This document shows, one piece after another, positions 24,471 to 31,583 of a DNA stretch of 39,749 nucleotides (positions within the stretch are counted from its first letter, which is position 1; each line of letters opens with the position of its first letter). Location of the stretch: assembly GCA_025210475.1 (NCBI GenBank), contig JAOARW010000109.1, positions 1-39,749 on the forward strand. Reading direction: 5' to 3'. This DNA is from Carboxylicivirga sp. Lineage in GTDB: Bacteria; Bacteroidota; Bacteroidia; Bacteroidales; Marinilabiliaceae. The notes beneath the pieces are model-generated. The model was not told the DNA's origin and searched no databases. It saw nothing but the letters and a program-made list of their open reading frames with translations. The translations under genes were made by a program, and so were the position numbers.

Positions 24471-26021
24471 ATGGCACAAGAGGACGTTTTTAAAAAACTG
24501 GTGGCTCACTGTAAGGAGTATGGTTTTGTTTTTCAATCAAGCGAAATTTATGATGGGTTAGGCGCTGTTTATGATTATGCGCAGAATGGTGTTGAGCTAA
24601 AAAACAATATCAAAAAGTACTGGTGGGATGCCATGGTGTTGTTGCACGAGAATGTGGTGGGCATTGATTCGGCCATCTTTATGCACCCAACTACCTGGAA
24701 AGCATCGGGCCACGTGGATGCTTTTAACGATCCTTTGATTGATAACAAAGACAGTAAAAAACGTTACCGTGCCGATGTATTGATCGAGGACCTGATTCAG
24801 AAGTTTGAAGAGAAAATTAACAAAGAAGTAAAGAAGGCTGAGAAACGTTTTGGCGAAAACTTTGACAAGGCACAGTTCCTGGAAACGAATCCTCGTGTAT
24901 TGGCCAATCAGAAGAAGATTGATGAAGTACATGCCCGTTTTGCAAAGGCTTTAAACGATAATGACCTGGAAGATCTTCGTCAGATCATTGTGGATTATGA
25001 AATTGCTTGTCCGATTTCAGGAACCAAAAACTGGACTGATGTGCGTCAGTTCAACCTGATGTTCTCAACCGAGATGGGTTCAACAGCCGATGGTTCGCAA
25101 AAAATATATTTACGACCAGAAACAGCGCAGGGTATTTTTGTAAACTACCTGAATGTGCAAAAAACCGGCCGTATGAAGCTGCCATTTGGTATTGCGCAAA
25201 TTGGTAAAGCTTTCCGTAACGAAATTGTAGCCCGCCAGTTTATCTTCCGTATGCGCGAGTTCGAACAGATGGAAATGCAATTCTTTGTTCGTCCGGGTGA
25301 GGAAATGAAGTGGTTCGATTACTGGAAGGATGCCCGCCTTCGTTGGCACAAGTCACTAGGTATGGGTGAAGAAAAGTACCGCTACCACGATCATGAGAAG
25401 TTAGCTCACTATGCCAACGCTGCTACCGATATCGAATTTAAAATGCCATTCGGATTTAAAGAGGTGGAAGGTATTCACTCGCGTACCGACTTTGATTTAT
25501 CGCAGCACCAGGAGTTCTCCGGTAAAAAGATTCAGTACTTCGATCCAGAGTTAAATAAGAGCTATGTGCCATATGTTGTGGAGACATCAATTGGTGTGGA
25601 TCGTATGTTCTTAAGTATTATGGCCGGTGCTTACAATGAAGAAGAAGTTGAAGGTAAGGGCGGCAAAAAAGAAACGCGTGTGGTATTGAACCTGCCTCCG
25701 GTATTAGCCCCAATCAAATTGGCCGTTATGCCATTGGTGAAAAAGGATGGTTTGCCAGAGAAAGCACGTGCCATTATCGATGAGTTGAAGTTCGATTTTA
25801 ACTGCCAGTACGATGAAAAAGACAGTATTGGTAAACGTTACCGTCGTCAGGATGCCATTGGAACGCCTTTCTGCGTAACGGTTGACCACGAATCATTGGA
25901 AGACGATACAGTGACCATTCGTCACCGCGATACAATGGAGCAGGAGCGTGTGAAGATTTCTGAATTGCAAGGTATTATTGGCAAGAAAGTAAGCATGCGC
26001 GAAGCATTTAAGAATTTGTAG
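24471..26021 (+). CDS. glyS: glycine--tRNA ligase, class II α2 type
   Basis: This single-chain 516-residue GlyRS charges tRNA-Gly. Conserved pieces include the N-terminal FVFQSSEIYDGLGAVYDYAQ, the insertion beginning after DVLIEDL, motif 2 around GKAFRNEIVARQFIFRMREF, and motif 3 TSIGVDRMFLSIM. The C-terminal anticodon-binding domain includes IGKRYRRQDAIGTPFCVTVD. The architecture is the eukaryote/archaeal-like homodimer used by Bacteroidota (also called glyQS), not the α2β2 glyQ/glyS of E. coli. It is monocistronic and flanked by terminators on both sides. Confidence 0.96.
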   Translation: MAQEDVFKKLVAHCKEYGFVFQSSEIYDGLGAVYDYAQNGVELKNNIKKYWWDAMVLLHENVVGIDSAIFMHPTTWKASGHVDAFNDPLIDNKDSKKRYRADVLIEDLIQKFEEKINKEVKKAEKRFGENFDKAQFLETNPRVLANQKKIDEVHARFAKALNDNDLEDLRQIIVDYEIACPISGTKNWTDVRQFNLMFSTEMGSTADGSQKIYLRPETAQGIFVNYLNVQKTGRMKLPFGIAQIGKAFRNEIVARQFIFRMREFEQMEMQFFVRPGEEMKWFDYWKDARLRWHKSLGMGEEKYRYHDHEKLAHYANAATDIEFKMPFGFKEVEGIHSRTDFDLSQHQEFSGKKIQYFDPELNKSYVPYVVETSIGVDRMFLSIMAGAYNEEEVEGKGGKKETRVVLNLPPVLAPIKLAVMPLVKKDGLPEKARAIIDELKFDFNCQYDEKDSIGKRYRRQDAIGTPFCVTVDHESLEDDTVTIRHRDTMEQERVKISELQGIIGKKVSMREAFKNL

Positions 26022-26070
26022 TAAAAAAGTAAAGGGCAATGGCTAAATTGCCATCGCCTGCAAGGATATT

Positions 26071-26103
26071 AAAGTCCGGTTGATTCGTCAGCCGGACTTT
26101 TTT
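26071..26103 (+). terminator. intrinsic terminator of glyS with UUCG tetraloop
   Basis: The 13-bp stem 26071–26083 with 26088–26100 (one G·U) is closed by TTCG and followed by a short T-run. It is a stable, conventional terminator. Confidence 0.9.
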
Positions 26104-26147
26104 AATAACCCGAGTTCTAAAATTTAGATCCAACTCGTATTAATAGT

Positions 26148-26243
26148 CAACTGATCCCATATAGGGCCTATTCGCCCACGCATTTTTTTATTGTTATTGC
26201 TGTCTGCCACAAATAAGGAGTGAATCGGCCCTTAAGTCAGTTG
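26148..26243 (+). repeat. nested inverted repeats (structured leader or small element)
   Basis: Outer arms CAACTGA (26148–26154) and TCAGTTG (26237–26243) enclose AGGGCC-T-ATTC (26163–26173) and GAAT-C-GGCCCT (26222–26232). The inner arms pair at 10 of 11 positions. The 48-nt core contains a T-run and no ORF. It could be a folded leader of the Omp85-like gene, or a tiny palindromic mobile element. No target duplication was seen. Confidence 0.45.
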
Positions 26244-26282
26244 TTTTAAAAGATCATGGTTTGTTCACCATACTTTTAAAAC
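26243..26282 (+). promoter_or_regulatory. hairpin touching the start codon of the Omp85-like gene
   Basis: GTTTTAAAAG (26243–26252) pairs perfectly with 26273–26282. Inside it, ATGGT (26256–26260) pairs with ACCAT (26267–26271) around a 6-nt loop. The stem ends 4 nt before the ATG at 26287, so in RNA it would occupy the ribosome-loading site. There is no T-run after it, which argues against a terminator. Confidence 0.5.
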
Positions 26283-26286
26283 AAAA

Positions 26287-27552
26287 ATGCCTGTTACTTA
26301 TAAAATTCTACTGCGATTTGTCAGCTTTCTTATTTTAACTTGCTTACACATTACAAGCCTTAGTGCTCAACGTCGGATCGATTCGATCAGCATCGTAAAA
26401 AACTGGCGAACCAAGGATAAAATTATTCTAAGGGAGTTAATGTTTCAAAAAGGAGATTGCCCCGATAGCCTGTTATACGAACAATCGAAGAAGAAATTAT
26501 GGAATCTTGGCAATCTGGCTGAGGTTAAGTTTCGAAGCGATACTTTGGCCAATGGAAATCTGCATTTGGAGATTACAACTCGTGATGCTTTTACACTGGT
26601 TCCGATATTGGCTTATAGTGGTAATAAAGAAGAGTTCAACCTGACACTTGGCGTCAATGATAATAATTTTTTGGGTCGAAACATTGGGCTCGATTTGGTT
26701 GGATCAACCGGAACCAATAAAGTGAGTTATAATCTTGGTATTCGCATTCCACGTCAGCTTTTATATAAAAATATGACCTTTGGTTTTAGCAGTTCGGTGG
26801 GCGAAAATGTTTATACAACTTACAATAATCGGGAAGCTGTAGCCCATCTGGGAGTGAAGCAAAAAAGTATAGGTTTCAATATTGGTAATCCCTACCATAC
26901 TGATTTTTCGTATAGCTTTTCGCCCAATTTAGGCATCTCTGTTTTCAGTCATCAAACGGATACTTCCATTGTTGATCAAACATTGCCCATTAGGCAGGAA
27001 TATGAAATTGCTTATTTATCATTCAGATTGAGTGAGTCCATAGGCATAATTAACATGTTACGTCATCAAAAGGATGGCTATCTCTTTGATATGGGCACAA
27101 GTGCAGGTATGGGCTTGAATAATCAAAGCACTTTTTATTATACCATTAGCGGAGGCGCACAATATCATAAACTATTTAATCAGGTTGTGCAGTTATCGCT
27201 GCAGTATAAAACCGGATTTACCAGCAGCGATTTTCTTTCATTACAGCATCATCTGGGTGCATCTGATATAAAAGGAATTCTTTATGGACAAGTGGCTGGT
27301 AAGGCTTATTATACCGGATATCTGGGTGGGCATTTTACCTATATTAATAAAAAATGGTTTGCCATTGAGCATTCACTGTTTATGAATATTGGTAATGCAA
27401 CTAATCATTATGGTAATTTATACACATCAAATCCTGTTATGGCAGTCGGCACAGGTGTGGAATTTCGAATACCAATGATTCCCTGGCTTTACCTTCGCTT
27501 TCATTTTACCTACGCGGGCAAGGGCAGTAATTGGTTTAATATGGAGTTTTAA
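26287..27552 (+). CDS. Omp85/BamA-like outer-membrane protein with a single POTRA-like domain
   Basis: This 421-residue protein has a signal peptide ending near LSAQ28. Residues about 30–105 read as one POTRA domain (RRIDSISIVKNWRTKDKIIL, ELMFQKGD, LWNLGNLAEVKF, then a TRDAF strand). A compact β-barrel of roughly 300 residues follows, with LGVNDNNFLGRNIGLDL, typical of the first Omp85 barrel strands. It is much shorter than BamA (five POTRA), resembling small BamA/TamA-like or FhaC-like proteins of Bacteroidota. Cargo is unknown. It is monocistronic, with a structured upstream region. Confidence 0.75.
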   Translation: MPVTYKILLRFVSFLILTCLHITSLSAQRRIDSISIVKNWRTKDKIILRELMFQKGDCPDSLLYEQSKKKLWNLGNLAEVKFRSDTLANGNLHLEITTRDAFTLVPILAYSGNKEEFNLTLGVNDNNFLGRNIGLDLVGSTGTNKVSYNLGIRIPRQLLYKNMTFGFSSSVGENVYTTYNNREAVAHLGVKQKSIGFNIGNPYHTDFSYSFSPNLGISVFSHQTDTSIVDQTLPIRQEYEIAYLSFRLSESIGIINMLRHQKDGYLFDMGTSAGMGLNNQSTFYYTISGGAQYHKLFNQVVQLSLQYKTGFTSSDFLSLQHHLGASDIKGILYGQVAGKAYYTGYLGGHFTYINKKWFAIEHSLFMNIGNATNHYGNLYTSNPVMAVGTGVEFRIPMIPWLYLRFHFTYAGKGSNWFNMEF

Positions 27553-27655
27553 TAGTGGTAGTGCAGGGTTTTTCAGATGCTGATTTTCAAAGATTCTGTT
27601 TATAAATAAACATCCAAACTTATTATGGCTATTAAAAAGCTTCGACTGATAGAAA

Positions 27656-27687
27656 TTTGATTAATTGAGTTTAATAAAATATATTAG
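27656..27687 (+). promoter_or_regulatory. candidate promoter of the DUF4136 lipoprotein gene
   Basis: TTTG (27656–27659), 20 bp, then TATATTAG (27680–27687) approximate the −33/−7 consensus with good spacing. The ATG follows 37 bp after. Confidence 0.45.
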
Positions 27688-27724
27688 TGATCAAGTATTT
27701 AATCTTTTAATCAAATTCAACATC

Positions 27725-28291
27725 ATGAAGAAATTATTAGTAGCGGTAGCCATTTTGGCCATCGTAGCCGGATGTTCATCCGTTAAGTATACCAGCGATC
27801 AAATGAGTAATGTTGATTATTCGAAGTTTAAGACCTTTGAAGTGGTGCATTTTGTAAACGAGGAAGATTTGGCCAACAAAAAGTTTAACATCAATCAGAT
27901 TAACAAACAGCGCATCGAAAAAGCCTTAAACAATGAAATGGATCAGCGCGGATTAGCTGCTAACGAAAAACCCGACTTGTTGGTGCTTTGGGGTGTAGGT
28001 ATCGATATTGAGAAGAGCTATTCAACCCATACAACCTATATGGGTGGCGGCTACATGGGTTACAGAGGACGTTACGGAGGTATGGGCATGGCTACCAGCC
28101 ACAGTAATACCACAGCTTACGAGACTATGATAGGTCAGTTGAGGGTGGCTTTTGTTGATGCCAAAACCGAAGAAATGCTTTGGATTGGTAAAGCCGAAGG
28201 TGTGGTTAGAGAAAACACAAAAGATTTGGATGCCCGCGTGAAAGAAGTAGTGATGAGAACACTTGAACAAGCGCCTCTAATGAAAAAATAA
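27725..28291 (+). CDS. DUF4136 lipoprotein
   Basis: This 188-residue lipoprotein starts at the ATG at 27725; upstream in-frame codons precede the signal and are unlikely to be translated. The signal MKKLLVAVAILAIVAGCSS carries a clear lipobox (AGC). The mature part includes YSKFKTFEVV, KPDLLVLWGVG, a Gly/Tyr/Met-rich loop and LRVAFVDAKTEEMLWIGKAE. The early FKTF segment and the late WxG-A strand match the DUF4136 family of cell-envelope proteins with unknown function. Location is probably outer-membrane periplasmic face. A terminator follows. Confidence 0.85.
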   Translation: MKKLLVAVAILAIVAGCSSVKYTSDQMSNVDYSKFKTFEVVHFVNEEDLANKKFNINQINKQRIEKALNNEMDQRGLAANEKPDLLVLWGVGIDIEKSYSTHTTYMGGGYMGYRGRYGGMGMATSHSNTTAYETMIGQLRVAFVDAKTEEMLWIGKAEGVVRENTKDLDARVKEVVMRTLEQAPLMKK

Positions 28292-28314
28292 TTTTTAGAA
28301 TATTTTTAGCGATA

Positions 28315-28376
28315 CAAGCCTGTAATAGCTGATTGTAAAACTGCAATGAGCCGTTACGGGCTTGTTTCGTTTTTAT
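28315..28376 (+). terminator. likely terminator after the DUF4136 gene
   Basis: CAAGCCTGTAA (28315–28325) pairs with TTACGGGCTTG (28354–28364) with one G·U, followed by TTTCGTTTTTATTT. The loop of 28 nt can fold further. The large loop lowers confidence. Confidence 0.55.
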
Positions 28377-28455
28377 TTGACCTGGTTTATTTTAAGAGTA
28401 TCTGAAGTTTTTTTAAGATACATGTTTCTGCGTAGTCAAAAAATCATGACGTGCA

Positions 28456-28488
28456 TTTACCAAAAATTATGTATTATTGTTAACTTTA
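28456..28488 (+). promoter_or_regulatory. candidate promoter of the small lipoprotein gene
   Basis: TTTA (28456–28459), 21 bp, then TAACTTTA (28481–28488) fit the Bacteroidota pattern loosely. Transcription would begin near 28495, just before a 23-codon ORF. Confidence 0.3.
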
Positions 28489-28500
28489 TGAGAGTAATTG

Positions 28501-28572
28501 ATGCTGCAGATTAAAAAAACATTACCATTTGGATTACCTGAGAAACACATCAAAAATAATTTCAGAAAATAA
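28501..28572 (+). CDS. possible 23-residue leader ORF
   Basis: The frame MLQIKKTLPFGLPEKHIKNN, then FRK and stop, ends 3 bp before the ATG of the next gene. Translation of this basic peptide could be coupled to the lipoprotein gene. There is no independent evidence that it is made; 23 codons can arise by chance. Confidence 0.2.
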   Translation: MLQIKKTLPFGLPEKHIKNNFRK

Positions 28573-28575
28573 AAC

Positions 28576-29112
28576 ATGAGGTTCATATATTACTTATTTG
28601 CCATTCTAGTACTTCTTAGCTGCGAAAAAGAACAGGAAACAAAGACACTACTGGTTTTTAATAACTCTACTGAAGATGTAATGAAGGTGGTATTTTTCGC
28701 CAACGTAGAACAAAGTGCTATTGAATTTCAATATTCCGATTCTTATACCAATGCTTTGGAGGATGATACAATTCGTATGGACCCTGGGCAAGAGCAATAT
28801 TTAATCTGGACAATCAATCACCTTAAGCCAACCGAGATAATATCAGATGTTTTGGATGGCATAAAGGTAATTCAAATTAGTTCGGATTCTGTTTTTAAAG
28901 ATGGTGCTTTTATTGGCTTTAAAACCAACTCCATTAAGTATGAAAAAAGTATTGGATCAGATATAGAAACCGATGTTTTTACCGATGAAGATAGTTGGTA
29001 TCAAAAAGAAATTAAGAATAGCTGGAGTGCCAATTTTAGCAGCCAGGAAGAACGGGTGCATATGTATATTTTTGATTTTCCTGATTTATTGATCGAAGAA
29101 CCAGTAGATTAA
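28576..29112 (+). CDS. uncharacterised lipoprotein
   Basis: This 178-residue protein has a short signal MRFIYYLFAILVLLSC; the lipobox cysteine is residue 16. The mature chain is acidic and begins KTLLVFNNSTEDVMKVVFF, followed by alternating β-type segments and a C-terminal ERVHMYIFDFPDLL. No family recognised. The acidic terminal tail and β-character suggest a small β-sandwich on the envelope. A weak stem (29112–29126) and a T-run follow. Confidence 0.7.
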   Translation: MRFIYYLFAILVLLSCEKEQETKTLLVFNNSTEDVMKVVFFANVEQSAIEFQYSDSYTNALEDDTIRMDPGQEQYLIWTINHLKPTEIISDVLDGIKVIQISSDSVFKDGAFIGFKTNSIKYEKSIGSDIETDVFTDEDSWYQKEIKNSWSANFSSQEERVHMYIFDFPDLLIEEPVD

Positions 29113-29136
29113 GTGCCGGAGGTACTCGCTTTTTTT
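29112..29136 (+). terminator. weak terminator-like stem
   Basis: AGTGCC pairs with GGTACT (one G·U) around GGA, followed by CGCTTTTTTT. The stem overlaps the last base of the stop codon. It is short, so termination may be partial. Confidence 0.35.
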
Positions 29137-29198
29137 GATTGAACTTAATACCCTGCTGTTCAAGGGTGGAAATTTCCTACAACAAATATTTATAAAGC

Positions 29199-29230
29199 AC
29201 TTGATTTTTATGAATGTCTTAAAATCAAGT
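29199..29230. repeat. perfect 10-bp inverted repeat
   Basis: ACTTGATTTT-N12-AAAATCAAGT lies about 100 bp upstream of the flavoprotein gene. There is no T-run after it on the plus strand. It could be an operator or an RNA hairpin. Confidence 0.45.
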
Positions 29231-29246
29231 ATATATGCCTTGTTTC

Positions 29247-29288
29247 TGTACACGAAAGATTTGCTAATTAGGTGACATTGTACACGAA
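29247..29288. promoter_or_regulatory. direct repeat TGTACACGAA ×2, 32 bp apart
   Basis: Identical 10-mers lie at 29247–29256 and 29279–29288. The 32-bp spacing equals about three helical turns. The second copy is 6 bp before TAATTTAG (29295–29302), a loose −7 box, and 41 bp before the flavoprotein ATG. The arrangement suits a regulator binding two sites on one DNA face. Confidence 0.4.
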
Positions 29289-29329
29289 TTGTGATAATTT
29301 AGTTTAATTCTTAAATAATATTGTGTGCT

Positions 29330-30730
29330 ATGGATGAACGATTTACGCGGAAAGAAAGAATTTGTATTGTAGGTGCCGGACTGGTTGGTTCACTTCTGTC
29401 AATAATCTTGGGGCAAAGAGGTTATCAGGTTGATTTAATTGAGAAACGATGCGATATGCGCAAGGAAGATATTCCGGGCGGACGTACCATTGCCATGTCT
29501 TTATCTCATCGCGGATTTGAGGCGCTTAGTTTGGTTGGTCTAAAAGATTACATCAAACAACATACAGTTGCCAAATCTTCGCGTATGGTACATCTAAAAG
29601 ATGGAACGGTTCACGTGCAGGAATATGGTAGAGACGGGCAGGCCATTCACACCATAAATCGAAAGTTTATTAATTCCGCATTACTGGATAAGGCTGAAGC
29701 AACAGGTAATGTCAATACTTATTTTGAATCGCAATGTGTGAATTTAAATCTGGATAAACAGGAATTAGAGTTGTTTAATAAGCAAACCGGTAAATGTGAT
29801 TTTCGCCAGTATGACCGCATTATTGGTGCAGACGGTGTGTTTTCAAAAGTGGCTAATGAAATTGCCAAACAGGAACAGGCCAATTTTGAAAGGTTCTCAC
29901 CCGAATATGGGTATAAAGAATTAGTGATTCCTACGGATTCGGAAAATAACTGGAAGTTGAATAATAAGGTAGTGCATGTTTGGCCACAGGGACATTTTAA
30001 TCTGGTAGCATTACCTAACACCAATAAAACGTTTACCTGTACCTTGTTTTTGAAATTAAATGGTGAAATTTCGCTTAATACTCTTAATGATCATAAGCTC
30101 ATTGCGAACTTTTTTAATAAGCACTTTCCCGATGTATCCAGGTTGATTCCCAATTATTGCGAGCAATTTATGGAAAACCCGGTTTCAAAGATTTATTCGC
30201 TGAAGTGTGCTCCCTGGCAATATCGAAATAAAGTGCTGCTAATTGGTGATGCTTGTCATGCCATCGCTCCGTTTTTTGCCATGGGCATGAATGTGGGTTT
30301 TGAGGATTGCACAGTTTTTGAAAGTTTAATAACTAAGCTGGATGGCGATCTGGATAAGGTATTTGATGAATTTTCCCGAGTGCGAAAGGTGGACACCGAT
30401 GCCATAGCCGATTTATCCTTGCAGAATTTTACCTCGCTTGGGACAAGTGATAAAAGTAACTATCATCTTAAATGGCAAATTAACCGTCTACTTTGGAACA
30501 AATTAAATAATGACTGGATGCCCCTGTATCCAATGATTGCCTTTTCCAGTATTCCTTTGGCGGAGGTACGTCGCAGAAGTACTTTGCAGGCTTATTTAAT
30601 AGATAAAATCATTAATGAAGAGAATCCATCAGAAGTAACGGATCAATGGATCGATTATATCCATACTAAGTATATCAAAGATGAGCTCGAGAAAAAGAAT
30701 GCCTATACTAATGGTGTTCTGGAAGCATAG
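29330..30730 (+). CDS. kynurenine 3-monooxygenase-like FAD monooxygenase
   Basis: This 466-residue flavoprotein starts at the ATG at 29330; the longer frame needs TTG at 29321. The N-terminal FAD loop is GAGLVGS, followed by GGRTIAMSLSHRG, the counterpart of GRSINLALS-RG in kynurenine 3-monooxygenase. Substrate-anchoring residues of that enzyme appear conserved in RMVHL (Arg85) and EYG (Tyr99), at nearly the same positions as in human KMO. The second FAD motif is GDACHAIAPFFAMGMNVGFEDC-like (from residue 306), where KMO has PFFGQGMN; Gly and Gln are replaced by Ala and Met. No kynureninase or other tryptophan-catabolism gene is nearby. Hydroxylation of kynurenine or a related aromatic is likely but not certain. 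Confidence 0.78.
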   Translation: MDERFTRKERICIVGAGLVGSLLSIILGQRGYQVDLIEKRCDMRKEDIPGGRTIAMSLSHRGFEALSLVGLKDYIKQHTVAKSSRMVHLKDGTVHVQEYGRDGQAIHTINRKFINSALLDKAEATGNVNTYFESQCVNLNLDKQELELFNKQTGKCDFRQYDRIIGADGVFSKVANEIAKQEQANFERFSPEYGYKELVIPTDSENNWKLNNKVVHVWPQGHFNLVALPNTNKTFTCTLFLKLNGEISLNTLNDHKLIANFFNKHFPDVSRLIPNYCEQFMENPVSKIYSLKCAPWQYRNKVLLIGDACHAIAPFFAMGMNVGFEDCTVFESLITKLDGDLDKVFDEFSRVRKVDTDAIADLSLQNFTSLGTSDKSNYHLKWQINRLLWNKLNNDWMPLYPMIAFSSIPLAEVRRRSTLQAYLIDKIINEENPSEVTDQWIDYIHTKYIKDELEKKNAYTNGVLEA

Positions 30731-30781
30731 AACATTAAAATCAGTGCAACTACTTTAATTCAACTAATAGGTATTAATCTT

Positions 30782-31462
30782 TTACTCCAACTCGAGCATC
30801 TTTTTCATCTCCATAAAAACACTAAAAGGTTTTGCCTCCAGTTGCAAAGCCTCTTTGGTTACCGGATGAACAAACTCCAGTTTTTGAGCATGTAAAAGCA
30901 TGGTTGTCATGTTCCAGCGTTCTTTAAACAACTTGTTTTGCTTGTTACAGCCGTGTGGGCGGTCGCCAATGATGGGGTGACGCAAGTGATTAAGGTGCTT
31001 ACGAATCTGGTGCATCCGCCCGGTTTTTGGGTAGGCCTCAATTAATGAGTAACGCGATGTTTCAAACTTCCCGAACGGAATTGGCAACTCGCTACTTTTA
31101 ATGGTTTTAAAGGCCGTAAAAGCTTCTTGGGTTTTGCCTCTGTCGTTAGTTAGGGCATAATCCACTTCAATTTCTTCGGGGAAAAAGCCACGCACAATAG
31201 CTACATAAGTCTTTTGGGTGGCCACATCTTCAAAGCAAGTTTTTAGCTTGGCAGCCACGCGACTGTTTAAGGCAAAAACCAGTATGCCCGATGTTTTCCT
31301 ATCCAAACGATGAACCGGATAAACCGTTTTGCCAATTTGATCGCGTAACATTTGTAAGGCAAACTCCTCGGCATCGGCTGCAATGGAGCTGCGATGAACC
31401 AGTAAACCATGTGGCTTATTAATGGCCACCAGGTATTGATCTTGATAAATGATTTCGAGCAT
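30782..31462 (-). CDS. RluA-family pseudouridine synthase (TruC-like)
   Basis: This 226-residue enzyme isomerises uridine to pseudouridine in tRNA or rRNA. The catalytic motif HRLDRKTSG carries Asp54. It is preceded by INKPHGLLVHRS, and the C-terminal GRMHQIRKHLNHLRHPIIGD is the RluA family signature. No N-terminal S4 domain is present, and the small size with NKPHGLLVH fits the TruC (tRNA-Asp/Ile U65) branch best. The target nucleotide is not provable from sequence. It converges on the flavoprotein gene with a 51-bp gap. Confidence 0.9.
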   Translation of the reverse strand: MLEIIYQDQYLVAINKPHGLLVHRSSIAADAEEFALQMLRDQIGKTVYPVHRLDRKTSGILVFALNSRVAAKLKTCFEDVATQKTYVAIVRGFFPEEIEVDYALTNDRGKTQEAFTAFKTIKSSELPIPFGKFETSRYSLIEAYPKTGRMHQIRKHLNHLRHPIIGDRPHGCNKQNKLFKERWNMTTMLLHAQKLEFVHPVTKEALQLEAKPFSVFMEMKKMLELE

Positions 31463-31478
31463 AAACCGTGTTTTTGGG

Positions 31479-31486
31479 CAAAGTTA
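31479..31486 (-). promoter_or_regulatory. −7 box for the pseudouridine synthase gene
   Basis: On the minus strand this reads TAACTTTG, an exact TAnnTTTG match, 16 bp before the ATG at 31462. The leader would be about 10 nt. Confidence 0.5.
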
Positions 31487-31583
31487 ATCGAAAGCAGATG
31501 GCTCTTGATGCTTAGCTCATAGCTTTTTTTTCTATTCCAATTACATTATGTATTTTCACAAGCTAAATAATAAACAGATTATC

